64,000 nucleotides of DNA from Straminergon stramineum (GCA_963920665.1 OY987272.1:749001-813000); one strand, 5' to 3'; shown: positions 1 through 12,871, counted from the first letter of the stretch. Notes: generated by a model not told the origin, from the sequence alone. Translations and numbers: made by a program.

Positions 1-9
1 GGACACTAT

Positions 10-135
10 GGACCTAAATGGTCTAATGGATGACTTCATTGTTAAATGTAGAAACAAAGAATGCACTTCCTGGTCCAATAATTGGAGGCTTTTGGTGACT
101 ACCTTGGTCACCAGGGGCTACTTCCTTCAAGAATT
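10..135 (+). repeat. fragment of a ~150-bp TTAA-type repeat
   Basis: This segment matches 52250-52389 through shared blocks such as TAATGGATGACTTCA, the stretch around GAATGCAC, and GACTACCTTGGTCA. It lacks clear TTAA ends, so it looks like an old or truncated copy. An open reading frame covers it, but the match to a non-coding repeat argues against a gene. Confidence 0.6.
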
Positions 136-260
136 AGGATCATCACCACCCCCACCTCACCATCTTTACTTGAAAGCTAAAGATGCAAACATGAGCCACC
201 CACATTACCACAACATATTTCCCACCCATATCACTTCATCCGAGCCAAAGAGCCCGTGAT

Positions 261-1326
261 CTAATCCTCTTTTCAATCTTTTCAATCTTTGTGTTCCAGG
301 TTGATACGAAGATAAGGAGACTCAATCCACAAAGCAAGACACTAGGGAGGGAGGTTCAGGAGTATAGCTGCTCTTGTATCCTACCATCCCAGGGATCACA
401 TTTGAAGGAGATGGTGACTTGTTAATTCAAGTTGCAGTGCAAAGCTGGCAAAAGCTTATGGGTGAGTTGCTTGGCAAGGAGGGTTGATGATGCTCAAAGA
501 TCGTCTCAGGAACCATCAGTTGGCGTCTGCCGCAATTTACTTCAAGTTTAATACGTGCACAACGAATGAATCCGCACCCAATGCACACAAAATTTCTGCT
601 ACATACATTTGAAATACACACACATCTGAAACATACAAAGCAGTACACAGTAGTATCGATGGGAATGGAACTGATTTACATATATACAAATGTTCTCAAT
701 GTACAAATGCCAAAATTGATAGTATACTTGCTCAGCGCTTCTCCTGACCAGGTTCACCGTGGAGAAACCAATTGTTTCACTGGAAACTCGCTGTGCCATA
801 AAAAAGAAGTATCGGCCTTCAGCAGTTCCCGCCTCGTGCTTGTAAGAACTGTGCTAAGAATGTCTTAACCAGCATTTTCTCGTCAAAGCTCCAGTATATG
901 CAAAATTCTGTATCCAAATATGTACAGCTCTAGTTCTGAAGCCCTGTGTCAACAGCTACTACATTTGGATCATCCCTAAGAGGATATTCATTAGAGCCTA
1001 CAACCTAGACTCGTCGATAACTAAAGCTCAGATGATGCAGCAAATGGAAGGTACCAGCTGAGGTTTAAATTCGCCGGAAGCATTAAGCGCCACCTCGAAC
1101 TCGAGAAACCAAACTGCAACGACCATTTGTTCCACGCAAATGACCTCCGAGGAGATCAATGAAGTTTCAAAATCACGGGCCATTGAATGGCATACCTTCT
1201 CTCTGTACCAATTTCGGGAACAACCTGCAAACTTGTTATATCGAGTTTCCCTTTCGACTGCTTCTCCGAAACGAACCCTGAAGTCATTGGCAGGTGGTGA
1301 ACTCCAACCGCAAGTTCTGTCTCCAC
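261..1326. other. no gene seen; 3' flank of the membrane-protein gene
   Basis: No coding region is supported here. Part of it is presumably the 3' untranslated region of the minus-strand gene that ends at 1327. Open frames on both strands at 1028-1453 overlap that gene and match no family I know. Confidence 0.5.
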
Positions 1327-1878
1327 TCACATCAAGGGTATCACGTACTGCGGCCGTGGCGAGAACAGGGACCATGGAAAACCAAACCTCGAAGATGTCA
1401 TAGCCGTGGTTGCAGCTGATGATGAACCAGCTCCGACCATTGAAAACAGCCAAATACCAAGCAGGATGAGCATCCAGAGGCCTCCGTAGTCCATGAACGA
1501 CGACGTCAAGCCCTGCTCGTAGTAGCTGTTGTTGTATCCATCATAGTAATTGTTGCCGTATCCACCTCGGCCAGGTGGATACATGCTATCGCCGTATCCG
1601 CCAGCTGCACCTCTTCCGTAGGGAGTGGTTCTCATTCCTCGTCTCCCGTACCCGTATGACTTGGAGTTTCCTCCAAAGAACAGAGTCGCAAGTAAAACTA
1701 GCACGGGAATCCAGATCAGGGCTGATGGAAAACCAGAAGTCTGGTATCCGAATTGCGAAGCGTCGGGTGTCATTCTGAATGGCGTGGTCGCTATGAGTAA
1801 AATCACGCCAAGAATCGTTGCGGGCACCCACGGCGACGGACCGCGCTCATAGTAATCACCCGGACGGGCCATCACCAT
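1327..1878 (-). CDS. small Gly/Tyr-rich three-helix membrane protein, function unknown
   Basis: This is one open exon of 183 codons. The first ATG is at 1878. A second ATG at 1872 (MARPGDYYERG...) lies in a better plant context and may be the real start, giving 181 residues. A short charged N-terminus is followed by a hydrophobic helix at about residues 17-35 and a second at about 51-69. A hydrophilic Gly/Tyr/Arg-rich loop at about 70-125 contains YGRG, GGYGD and YDGYNNSYY. A third helix lies at about 130-148 (GLWMLILLGIWLF), before a Ser/Ala-rich tail. I see no cleavable signal peptide or catalytic motif. The clean hydrophobic blocks and biased loop favour a real gene. I do not recognise the family. 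A splice that changes the last 35 residues cannot be excluded, because another frame stays open to 1028. Confidence 0.65.
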   Translation of the reverse strand: MVMARPGDYYERGPSPWVPATILGVILLIATTPFRMTPDASQFGYQTSGFPSALIWIPVLVLLATLFFGGNSKSYGYGRRGMRTTPYGRGAAGGYGDSMYPPGRGGYGNNYYDGYNNSYYEQGLTSSFMDYGGLWMLILLGIWLFSMVGAGSSSAATTAMTSSRFGFPWSLFSPRPQYVIPLM

Positions 1879-3028
1879 AAACCTTGAAGTGAATTTACGG
1901 CGACGGGAACAACTTCAACACCTCTACTTGAAGAGAATTCGACTTATCACCACCTCAGAAGAATTTCCAGTAACACAATATGCAACAGCAGAAGCCTACC
2001 TTTCACCGCTCCGAAACAGAGCTTAGAAGGAGAAATAGACTATGTCGTACAAATAGAAAACAAAAAATAGAATATCAGAGAACACAGCCGTAAATGCGTT
2101 CATAGCAGTCTGCTAGACACATTTCTCACTCGCTCTAAGGTCAGGAAAACGCAATATGATAAAGGCAGTTAAGCCGTCCCTAACTGCTCGAATTCTACAG
2201 CAATAGCGTTCATAACCCAAGAAAACTTGCAAGAAGAGGTGACGATTCTCTGGAACGAATCGAAGAGGAAAACTTGCAAAGGGAGAAAAAACTATATGAC
2301 ACCGAGAAGAACACGCAGGAAGCACTGTGAGCACGATCTGGAACTAGGAACAAGAATGCAAGCAAAGCATACAGAGACTTGAAAGGCAGGGATTAGAAGG
2401 CTTGAGTTTATAAGTTCTTGAGAGGAAGACGGGGACTGCTTTAGTAGAAGGCCATGTTGGACATTGTTACTGAATTTTATTTTATTTTATTGAAAACCTT
2501 CACTTGGAGGAGTTCGTCAAATTTTTGGGGAGTGGGTCTGGCTTTCAACATCCTCTCAAGTCACTACGACCCATTTCCAACCACTTAAGCAATTACGCAT
2601 ATTATGGAGTGCAGGTTTCTCAAGTGGGGAAATTTTTCCATGTACAGAAATAGAGTTTGGAAGAATTCCATAATTTTCCAAAATTTTATTTCTCTAAACA
2701 TAATTTCTGTGAATTTTTTAGCTCAAGATTTTGTTCGACCCATATTAGTCATATTGGCCTTCCTATTTCCTTAGGGTAGACTTCCATGTTGTGTCAAAAT
2801 TGGAAAATAATTATTGAGTTTTTCACAATTGGAATCACCTAACTTATTCATAGTTTTTCAAAGTTGAAATTTCCAAAGTTTCATTATGCTTTTACTTTTA
2901 GGTGAGTAGGGAGAAACTGCATTTCATGAGTGGCTTTGCCTTGTTGTCAAACTAAAAGTAACCAAAGAGTTCAAACTCCAATGTTAAGAATAGTTGTTTG
3001 GAAGTTAGAAAGTTGATTCTTTTGTTCC
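1879..3028. other. 5' region of the membrane-protein gene, then AT-rich DNA without a gene
   Basis: The part up to about 2440 is richer in GC and probably holds the promoter and 5' leader of the gene at 1327-1878. A possible leader donor (GTAGGC on the minus strand) lies near 2000. From 2460 on the DNA is AT-rich and I see no coding region. Confidence 0.4.
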
Positions 3029-3258
3029 TTAACCCCTAAATGATGGGGCGGACGTTTTTTGTCCGATGAACGTCATGGAATTCTCCTCTGTAGGACAGAA
3101 TTGCAACTATTCATCCTCGGAATTAGGGGTGGAAAGGGGAGATCTTCTACGGTAGTTTGACTCTCAATGAGTATTTTTTATTTTTATAAAGTAGATGATG
3201 TCACATGGTTCCAAAATGGCTGATTTCCATGGTCACCAGCCCGGCATTCAAGGGTTAA
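3029..3258 (-). mobile_element. TTAA-flanked MITE, family P1 (piggyBac-like ends)
   Basis: The element begins TTAACCCCTAAATGATGG and ends CATTCAAGGGTTAA, with TTAA at both outer ends and CCC/GGG termini. Read on the minus strand it aligns along its length with the copies at 40792-41021 and 15079-15305. It is 230 bp and non-coding. Confidence 0.8.
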
Positions 3259-4132
3259 ACTTCACAAACCTCTCCCTATAGTTTTTTGACCAACAATTCT
3301 AATTCTCCTCTTGTAAATATTACATACTTCTACGTATACATTTGGAATTCTTTTTGCTTTTTCTACCATGTTTGGCTACTTTTTATACATAGAAGTCTAG
3401 CCTTATAGTAACAAAAGTTGTCTAATTATATGTTTACCCAATATGACAAATTTTGAGGTTGTACATGAAATATGCAATTTAAAGTAGAAAGTGTTGAGTA
3501 TGTTGGGGCTTAGGTATCAAGACATTCATTTGAGATATGTATGATTTCATCATACGTACAAAATTTTTAAATTTTTAAAATGTCCAAGAATAAAATAAGT
3601 TGTACAATCAATGACAAAAAGACAATTGACAAACTTAGAATTACAATGATTGACTATAGGGTCATGCTAAAGAAAAAGAAACAATTCCATTGAATGAAGA
3701 ATCCATTTGTTTAGGAGTTAGGACCCTAAATTGGCCAATAATGCCACTATAATAAGTGAAACCAATTTCCATCTAGTGTTAAATTTTTTATGCAAGAGTG
3801 GTTGAGGGCCATGGAGAATTAATCCCTTCACTGCCCAAACAAAGTTAAATATGAAAATCTACTCACTATATTGTAGAAATTAAGTTTGTATTTCTCGACA
3901 TGCCCTTACTAATTTGGGGGTCTCTAAATTCCTAATGTGAATTAAAGTTTCCAAATTTGATCAACAAAGGTAAATGATAAGTTCTTATATTTTGCCTACT
4001 GGTGAAAAAAGAGGCTTTGAAGGAGCCAATTCTCACTCTCAAACTTGAGCCACTAGTCAACACTCCACATTGGCATATCTATTTTTGCGCAATCTATTAT
4101 AACAAAACCAAACTCAAAAAGGTCTTTATGAC
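3259..4132. other. AT-rich intergenic DNA, no gene seen
   Basis: No open frame with protein-like composition, no RNA gene and no clear inverted-repeat element was found here. Confidence 0.5.
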
Positions 4133-4585
4133 TAAGGTAGGAGGCTCATCAAGCAACCATTTAAGAACTAATCACCTTTTCATAGAAGCTCAGCTCTTTG
4201 AAACAATTATCAGTAAATTTTCGTAGGAAGAAAAATATAATTGGCATCTAACCCAAGTAGTTTCATATTTTTTGGACCTTTGTGGAATTAGTTACAAATT
4301 TTTGAAGTTGAAAAAAAGTAGTTAATAGTGGTCATCAAAAGCAACCGCATCTCTTGAAATGTGCAAAGTTGGTACCAAGGCTTTTTTTTTGGATTGGTGT
4401 CCCTTTTGTTGGCTTCACTGTAGAGGCCACATTTGGGAGGGACAAATTCATGGTGGTTGGATTCTAACAGATTTGGCAAAATCTCACCAAAAAAAACCCC
4501 TAGTTGGTACATTGAAGAAAGCAAAATGTACCTTTTAGTCATGTTTGCTTTTAATGCCTAGTTGAAGTTCGAGCCTCCTACCTTA
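4133..4585 (+). mobile_element. MITE family M, TA target duplication
   Basis: Termini are TAAGGTAGGAGGCTC and GAGCCTCCTACCTTA, a perfect inverted repeat including the flanking TA. The interior shares the tract GAATTAGTTAnnAATTTTTGAAGTTGAA with the copies at 27962 and 28334. It is 453 bp and non-coding. The TA duplication suggests a Tc1/mariner (Stowaway-like) source. The 57564 copy proves the TA duplication by its empty-site comparison. Confidence 0.8.
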
Positions 4586-5205
4586 GAATATAATAAATGT
4601 GGAGTTTCTTTTACAACATTTCGCCAAATCCATCCATTCAAATGAAGGGTGGGGATTTGCCAAATCTTTCATATTATAGTAAATTATAAAACACCAGTCA
4701 AAAAATATAGGAAAAAAATAGAGTTTGAAATAGTATATATTAAAGGCTTCATCATACAAACAATCGCCATGTGAGCAACATAGCCAGAGGGCAAAAATTC
4801 TACCTTACTCTACCCCAACATTGTTTTTTAGAACAAGATTTCACTTGAAAGTGATACAATTTTATTTCGAGGGAATATTAAACAACATATTCTCCCATTT
4901 TCAGTGGATGAAATTATTGATTTGCTACATATTCAAAGAACAACTAAACTATATCACTATATTTTATTTCATCCTCATCTTGCATGCTTCATCCAATGCA
5001 CCCTATGTGAAGATCAAATTTGACAAAAATTATGTCAATTTGTTAAGAAAAAGTTTCATGTGTCATCTTGTGAATGATGTGAGGTGATGTGGACCCCTTA
5101 TAATTTGACGTGAAAACTCAATTTCAGCATCTAAGCACAGAATTAAACTTTCACGTACGGTATAAATGTAAACAACTACATCAAGCACTCTACCAAAAAC
5201 TAATA

Positions 5206-5623
5206 AGAGTAGCTCCAATGCAAAAGCAGAAAAGGGCCCGTGAAGTTGTCAAAAAAGTATCCATTGTTGGAGCAAGGGGCAAGCCAGGCCACCTTCCAAC
5301 CCACCATTTGTGGCCATGCCTCCAATGCAACAAAGGTTCTAGGAATGGCAAACATTATTTTTTGGATTTCATGAGAGCTCACTTTTGGTGTTGGGAAACC
5401 ACCACCATCTATTGTAATCATTAGAGAATCCAAATTTCCAATATTTTCTTCAATGCTCAGTGAATCACCCCAAAATATCGAGCAGGGGCTTGCATGTGAA
5501 GAAACCTAGAAAATGTCGTAGGCTACAATGGTTGCAGTGGGGAGCAGTTTCTTATAGAAAGATGCTACAAGCCTTGTTGGCACAGTTTTTGTGCTTGTTT
5601 CAGTGTTGCATTGGAGCTGCACT
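5206..5623. mobile_element. Tourist-like MITE candidate
   Basis: The left end AGAGTAGCTCCAATGCAA is matched by the right end TTGCATTGGAGCTGCACT in inverse orientation (about 16 of 18 positions). The AGAGnnnCTCCAATG terminus resembles PIF/Harbinger (Tourist) MITEs of plants. No clean target duplication is visible. The interior repeats CCAATG motifs in both orientations. Confidence 0.5.
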
Positions 5624-6595
5624 AACTTAGATTGCTTTTTGCACTGCCCCAACTAAAGGTAATGACCCCTTTCCGATCAACCTCAAATTTTTGTAGTTTA
5701 GACTGCTCTATTTTCGATCAAGGGAATTGTAGGTGACAACTCATGCACCACAAGACTCTGAGGACAACAAAAATGTCCAAGAGGTGTACATTAAAAACTT
5801 ATATGATGGCAACACGTACATTAGAAGCCTTACATTGATTTTAGAACCATCCTATGGTTGAAAATAGGTTTGCCTACATATCGAGGATGGGACAAATAGA
5901 GTCTTTACGGAAAAAAAATTGTGATAATTTTTCTTTCAAAAGGAAAAATTTAGGAAATTATGAAGTCCTCCTGAAATCTATTTCTCTAACTAACACAGCG
6001 AAAATTTTTTCCTCAACTTTTCCCATGCCGCAGATAGGCTGCATTGCTTGAGTTAAGTGATCGGAAATGGGTGATCATCCTGATAAATGAGAAAAAAAAT
6101 CCCTGCGCCGCAACCTACAGTACTGTATTCAGTTGTGGTTTCCGTGACTGATGCGCTGGCACGGCTATTTTCCACTACTTTCCTCCGCAGGCCTTTTGAC
6201 TATGAAATACCTTAGTAATGAAATGTGGCCTTGTGTCAGTCTGCCAGAGGGACGTATCATAAAGTCAGTTTGGATTTTTTGCCCATTGGAACCAAACGAT
6301 CTGCCAGGGCGACATGTGGCACTGCAGTGACTGGCCTTGCCTGCATGCCCCCACTGACAATATCCAATAATATCCAACTATAGTTTCTTAGTTTTTCAAC
6401 ACAAGGGGAGAGGTTTCATCAGGAATCTTTTCTTATTTGGTGCAGCGTGACTCACGGTGTAAGTTAGGCAGAAGTCACCGGCAGCTACTGTTTTTAATTT
6501 TTATTTTGCCTTACTGTACGACTTAAGAGGCTTTCGGCATTGACAAAAGTTGCATGTGAAGAAGTTTGAGTACGGGCCTAATTTGAAAATCAAAC
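5624..6595. other. intergenic, no gene seen
   Basis: No supported coding or RNA gene. Short open frames in this interval have no recognisable motif. Confidence 0.5.
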
Positions 6596-6834
6596 CATCC
6601 CTAACTCATGAACAATGCCAAGGACGTTTTTTGAGTCCAATGGATGACAAAGAATCTTCCTGTGTAGGACAAAAGTGTGATTGATCATCCTTGAAATTTT
6701 GTGCAAAAGGAGAGATCTTGCATAATAGTTTGACCTCCAATGAATATTGGGCTTTTCTTTTTAAAGTAGATGATGCCACACGGGTTCAAAAGAGATGATT
6801 TCCACAATCACTAGTCTGTCTTTCAAGGGCTAAT
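6596..6834 (-). mobile_element. degenerate copy of TTAA MITE family P1
   Basis: The body aligns with the 3029 copy, including AGGACGTTTTTTG near the left end, AATGGATGACAAAGAATC, GAGATCTTGC and AGATGATGCCACA, and finally TTCAAGGGCTAA. Both TTAA ends have decayed, so this copy looks older than the one at 40792. Confidence 0.65.
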
Positions 6835-7370
6835 AGAATTATGGTATAAGTTATTAGGTGTAGACCAAAAAAGTGACATGTAGGACTTGTATGGAAACTT
6901 TGACTACTTGGAAGTCTTCTGAAGGGGTATTTCTCTAGTCTTCTAATATTGAATTTTCATATAGAACTTTTCTACTACCTTGAATGAGTGAGGTTTTGAA
7001 AGTTTTTTAGTTCAATAGTGTTTAAAAATTCATAAAGAATGTTTATTAAAAAATTTGAAAAATATTTTGAATGTTTTTTTCAAATTTTTTTTAAAGATTT
7101 CTTTTATTGTTTGCTTTGCCTTAGTAGATGCTTCTCTTACCCACCTTTCTTAGAGAGGTACTTGTATATTTGTAAGTCTTGAAATTCCCACTAGGATCAA
7201 TAGAAATAGAAATATAATAAGTACAAAAGTGTAGGGAGGCCTAAGGATGAGTCCTTTGTAAAACCACGTAGAATCAAGTTCCAACACCAAGACCCAACAA
7301 AGAAATGGCTAGCAAAGAGAAGGCAAATATAGCAATGGCACTCCACCAAAGAATGCCCAAAAGAAAGAAG

Positions 7371-7931
7371 TTAACCCCTAAAGGACCATTGTCCCCTCGA
7401 GGGACAAAATGGATTTCGGGCAGGTTCCTATGACCTCAATTTTTAGTGAAACTTTTTGATAAGATAGAAAAACTAATTAGCTTCGTGGGAATATAATTTT
7501 TATTTCAATCAATGCTGAGGAGCAAAAGTTATGCCATCTTAAACATAATTTTCACGTCACCAGGCAAAAAAATAAATCCACAAAAACTTGAAATTTAATT
7601 AAATTTTTTTTCTTATAGATTATATTTTTGTCTACATGTAAAGCTTTGATTCATTTCATTTGAATTAATAATGTGAAAGTTATGAACAATCTTGTTTTTC
7701 AGACAATATGAGCATCTTTTTGAAAAAATAACTTTGAATGCTAATATCTTCCAATCTGTATGGTTAAACTTCATGAAATTTTTACTACTTGGTTTCAAAC
7801 AAGTAAAGTACAAGATCCTACGGTTAGATTCTAAAAAGATAATTTTTTTTGTTTTCTTGGGTGAACATGACAGAAATGACAGATTTGAGTGTTTTTTCAC
7901 AGAAAAATGGCCTTGGTCCTTTAGGGGTTAA
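7371..7931 (+). mobile_element. TTAA-flanked element, family P2
   Basis: The left end TTAACCCCTAAAGGACCA is the exact inverse of the right end TGGTCCTTTAGGGGTTAA, 18 bp each including TTAA. It is 561 bp with an AT-rich, non-coding interior. The right TTAA is also the left TTAA of the next element. Confidence 0.85.
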
Positions 7932-8860
7932 CCCTAACTATACTTGACTATGTTTTCACCAAAACCGCTCCGAAACTGCCACTTCTAGTACAAGTACCAA
8001 ATTCTTTTTAAGAACTTTTTTTGACACATGTAACCATAGGATCTTGTATTATGCTGACTTGAGAATACATGGTGAAAATTTCAAAAAATTTCACCATGTG
8101 GATGCAAGATATAAGTATTCAAATTCACTGAAATCATCACTTTTTGGCCTTGCAAAAAACAGGGTAGTTGCACTTTAGAAGCTCACTTCTCTATAAAAAA
8201 AAGTCCCAAATGGTGGTTCTTCTTTGGATTCTTCTTCCTAGACAAGTGATGTAGATGTTTAAAATTTTTTATTTCATTTGGAATTGTACAACATATATGA
8301 AAAAAATAGTAAGTAAAAAAAAGTAGAGAATGATTCAAAATACAAAATTGTTAAGAATTTTGTTATGGAATTGCAAAATGCCAATCCCAATGTTGGCAAT
8401 GTTACAATAAACAATCTACATCTTATGATTTTATTTTCTTCAAAAAATATTGAAAATTGAGTAAGATGAAGGGACTTCAAAGTTTATTTTAGAGTAGAGA
8501 ATCCATAACTACCCACAAACTAAAACTCCTCATAACTTTTGAGTCATTGATCAAAATGGAATGATTCAAAGCTTTCCACATATATATAACTCTAGTTGAC
8601 CAATTTCAAATTTTTGTTTCTAAAAAAAGTGATTTTTTCTGATCTACTTAGACTACTCGCCTGGGGAAAAAAGTAACATATTAGGCCATAACTTTTTACT
8701 CATATTTCCAAATGTCATGAAATTTTGTGCATATGAAAGATATTCCTCATCCCTGCCTTCTATTAAAATTTCAGCCTAAAATATGCAAATTTGTAGTCAC
8801 ACGTACCTGCCCAAAATCTCTATGTTGTTGAAAAATGCATGTTGGTCCTTTAGGGGTTAA
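7928..8860 (+). mobile_element. TTAA-flanked element, family P2 long form
   Basis: It starts TTAACCCTAACTATACTTG and ends TTGGTCCTTTAGGGGTTAA. The body is homologous along its length to 26623-27536: TTGACTATGTT near the left end, TCTAGTACAAGTACCAAAT, GATCTTGTATT, and TTAGGCCATAACTTTT near the right end. It is about 933 bp, with no intact coding frame. Confidence 0.8.
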
Positions 8861-10134
8861 AATAGTAGAAACAAACACTAATCAAAGTCATACATCACAA
8901 TCTTGTCTCAAGGAAGCATAGAGACATTCAAAGCCTACTTAGATAATCAAGTCCTAGATTAAAATACCTCGATCTTTCTTACATGTATTGATGTACTTGT
9001 CAACTAAAAGATGTTGAGCCACAATAAAATATGCATTGAAAGTAGAAAGGCATTGAAAGTTTGGTTTAGCCAATACTACTTCAAAAACTTCAAGAAGCTC
9101 ATTAGTAGTGAAACAAGTGGTGTTCATACGGGCAAACAATTTAGGTTCTACTTTGTAAGATTGTAGGTTGAATGTTACAAAAAAGTTGGATTATAAGGCA
9201 TGGGAGGCAGTCTAAGTAGAAATATTTCATCCTTTTGTTAACCTCCTTTTTAAAATCACCCTACAAATGAAAAGCTAACAAATTTTGGGTTGGATTTCTT
9301 GAATAATCATCAAAATGCCATGCAATATGTAACAAGTGAGAGCATGTAGCAAAGGCACACTATAGCCAATTTGCTTAAAAAGGCAACTAAAGAGATTCAA
9401 GTGAAGTGTGACAGTAGGAAGAACTCTTGCATCGACTTTCCTAATGTGACATACAATGGGAGTCTCCACCAAACCATCACTACTAGAAACATAGGCCCTA
9501 ATCAACAAAAGATCAAGCTTTGCATGTTAGAGTTTTAGAGGTTCAAATATTTACATAGACTTCAAATAAATTTTAGATTTAGTTTTTTTTTATAGACTAA
9601 AAACTCTTCCTTGACTTGAAATATTCTATGGCTTCAAAATTCTTCAAATATCCTAACTTTTATGTGGTTATAAAGATGCTAATACAAAATGGCACATTAT
9701 GCAATCTTGTACATTGTCAAAATCCTTCAAAATGTAGATTTCAAGTTTTCTAGGTGAATTTTAATTTTTGAAATTATCATTATTGTATATTACAAACTTT
9801 TCTATAAGAAACACCATTAATTGCCATGTCATCTTCCATGTTAGATTTAAAAATATGACATGGAATGTACACAAGAGAATTAAAGTTAATGTCGCATGAA
9901 TTAACACATTTGTGTTATTCACTATCTAAGTTGAGGCATCCAAATTGACAAGACTTTTTCATATACATTTGAAGTCTCGATTGTAGTCTTGGACATCAAA
10001 TTTTCTAATAGTGTAATTTGGATTGTAGCTGTAGCCATTTAAAACTCCAAATTTAACTAAAAATCCTTCCCATTTATTTGAACATCAATTTTGAGGCCAA
10101 ATCAAAGTTGTCCTCCAACCCATCAAAGTCTTAA
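8861..10134. other. AT-rich intergenic DNA, no gene seen
   Basis: Only short open frames without motifs occur. No clear element ends were found. Confidence 0.5.
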
Positions 10135-10953
10135 TTAACCCCTAAATGCCCAAGCCTTTTCAAGTGTGTTTTGACTATGAAAAAAAACCATAGGCTTATA
10201 GTTATCCCCAACCCCAAAAAATATTTTTTTTTCAGAATATAACCGTATGGATGTCTAAAGAGCTTGTTTATTAGTATGCTTACCAATTTTAAGAGCAAAA
10301 TTGCATAGAAGTTGTGAGATTATCACAAGAGAAATGTACATTTTCTATTTTTAGTATATAGTCCCTCCCCACAATGTTTTAGAAATTTGCATATAAGATT
10401 TTATTGGGATTGGAGGTGACATGACCAACTAAAAATTGTGTTAGCACACTAAAATGCATTTCCAAAAACCTTAGATTCAAATGAAGAGCTATCAAACTCA
10501 TTACACAATCCACCTTGCAATTATTGAAATGCAATTTTTTTGATAAGTAGAAATTGCAATTAACTCCAAATCAACATTTTCATGTTTAAGTTTTCAATGG
10601 TGAATATCATGAAAACACTTTACTCTTTCCATTGGGACCATTTTCAAAGCAAATGGATAAGTACAATTTTTTAGATCTCAAATTAAGTGAAATTGCCAAG
10701 CTTTGCTCAAGCCAAGAAATCAAGTAAAATTTTCAAGCTTTACTCTTCCACTAAGATACATAGATGTCTTTGAGGACCTCTCAAAAATTCAATATTTACC
10801 TTTTTTTGTGAAAAATAAAAAATTTTAGTAGTTAACCTTTGAAATTGCGAGTAAAAATTTTTTAACTGGTCACAAGAATTTAACTACCCATCCCCAAATG
10901 AGCCTGAAATTTCAGATTGACCATATATGGTCGGTTGAGCAGTTAGGGGTTAA
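10135..10953 (+). mobile_element. TTAA-flanked element with P2-type ends
   Basis: The left end is TTAACCCCTAAATGCCCAAG and the right end is AGCAGTTAGGGGTTAA, with TTAA on both sides. It is 819 bp, AT-rich and non-coding. The interior does not align obviously with the 933-bp P2 copies, so it may be a separate subfamily mobilised through the same ends. Confidence 0.7.
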
Positions 10954-12775
10954 CAAGGTCTGTAAGAACATCTGTGAAAAGCCAAAGAGATTATCAATGC
11001 CCAATTCAAATACTTGAGTATCATCAATGGGTGGAGTGTTTAGAAGTTGTAGTCAACCAATGCAAGGAAGAATGACAAAGGGTAGTAAAAAGAAAATAAA
11101 CAAATATTTGTGAGCTCTAGAGTTGTCACATGAGTCTAAAGTATTTTTTTCCACTTTCACTAAGAATGAATAGGATTTATAGTTTAAAAAAAGGCTAAAA
11201 AGAGTGTTTATATCATATTTGGTAGAGATCCCTACTAATAAGATGACTTATTCCTAAAAATTCAGAAGTACCTTAAGCACTTCTATTTCCTACTTCTAAT
11301 GTCTAATTAGGTGTTTAAAAGGCCAATTAGGAGTTTGAGAGGTAATTAGGTTTTGTTGGCCAAAGTAGTAGTAAGATTCTTGAATTAGAATATACTAGGA
11401 CTAGACCTCTCAATACATGTGATAAAAAGTATATTTATAGGAATTAGTGGTATATGATAGAAAGTGTCTTGCTAGTTCTAGAAAAAAGCAAGAACTTACT
11501 TTTGCACGATACCATCATTTCACCATCCATTTCAAAAGAACTACGAGAAGTTACTTTTGCACCATACAAGTAAAATTCATACAAGACAAGGGACATGCAA
11601 TTGGAGATTGGGGAGAGGTGTTTTTTGCACAAAAACACACCAAGTTAGAGCTCAACAACAAAGTCAGTTCATCTAGATTTCCTTCCACTCAAATGATTCC
11701 CCTTCGGAAGAATTGAAAAGGAGATAATTAACTTCAACCTTCCTAGAAATAGTTCAAAGTAAACATGTAAATGTGCACTTAGTATTGGGGGGCTTCCTAA
11801 AAGTTAACCAAAATTTTTTGGAATTTTTTGGAATACAAAAGATGACTCCATGGGAACTCAACCATGTTTATCAACTATGAAAAATTTATAGAAATTACCT
11901 AGGTGGTGATAAAATTCCACTAAAAATGAAAATAGATTGTTTAGTACTAATAATATGCCTTGGCAAGTTTCAAGGCATTCTGACATCAAAAAGTACTGGA
12001 ATGGCTACATGAAATTCAAGCGAAATTTTAAAATATTTGACATGTTGATCAATGTACCGTGAACTTGCAATGTCCAAAAGAAGTCAACAAGGAATCTTTC
12101 TTAACTTTCATAAAATTTTCAAACAACCCAAGCTAGTCAAATCCTTGAGAAATTGTAAACTCCATCATTTGGATTTTTTTACATTTTTTTTTATTTCAAT
12201 TCATTGGCTTTCACAAGCCAAATGACTTGGAAGAGTAGGAGTAGGGGTTTTTGAGCAAATTTGGGCCTTTTAAATCCAAGGTGAAATTTGTTTGCCATTT
12301 GGAGTATTTTTCCCAAAATTAGGTTGATCATAACTATAGATTCACTAGTGATAATGTGGTTTTAATTCTAGGAAGATTTTTAGATAAATGGAAAGGGAGA
12401 AGGGTTGTGAAAAAGTATAAAAGGTCCTTCCTTCTTGTCTCTTTGCACACCATATTTCATTTTGTTGTTCCTAGACTTATTGGCACTTTATTGAAGAATT
12501 GGGCAATTTGGCTAAATTTCTTGTCTACTTTGCATTTTGGAGCCATTTTGCTCCTTGTCTAACTCTTGAGCTTGCCTCAAAGGGTGCAGGGGGGGGGGGG
12601 GCCTTCAAGCTTAGCTTGTCCATTTTCATTGAGTCTTTAATTTAACTTACTGACACTTTGTATGTTTTTGGCTTTTTGTGGTCTTCTTTGGGAAACTTGA
12701 ATTATTGAGTCACTAACCATTTTGCACTAGCTCCTTGCGTGGGATTTTACAATTTCTTGTAGAAAAGCCCCCTAG
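10954..12775. other. intergenic, no gene seen; G12 homopolymer
   Basis: No gene is supported. A run of about 12 G lies at 12590-12601. Open frames at 11447-11716 and 12356-12562 have no recognisable domain. Confidence 0.5.
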
Positions 12776-12871
12776 CACTACAAGAGAACATTGTCAATTC
12801 GGACATTCTTTTGTCAATTTTTTGTCAATTTGGGCACAATCAGTCAATTCGGACACTATTTTCTTGTAGTG
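12776..12871. mobile_element. 96-bp CACTA-type MITE, TAG target duplication
   Basis: Ends are CACTACAAGAGAA and TTTTCTTGTAGTG, flanked on both sides by TAG (12773-12775 and 12872-12874). CACTA termini with a 3-bp duplication are the CACTA/EnSpm signature. The interior repeats TGTCAATTCGGACA-like words four times. Confidence 0.75.

Noticed and set aside
1028..1453. Open frame of 141 codons on the minus strand overlapping the end of the membrane-protein gene
   Set aside because: It overlaps the better-supported gene in another frame and has no known motif. It is kept only as a possible alternative C-terminus.
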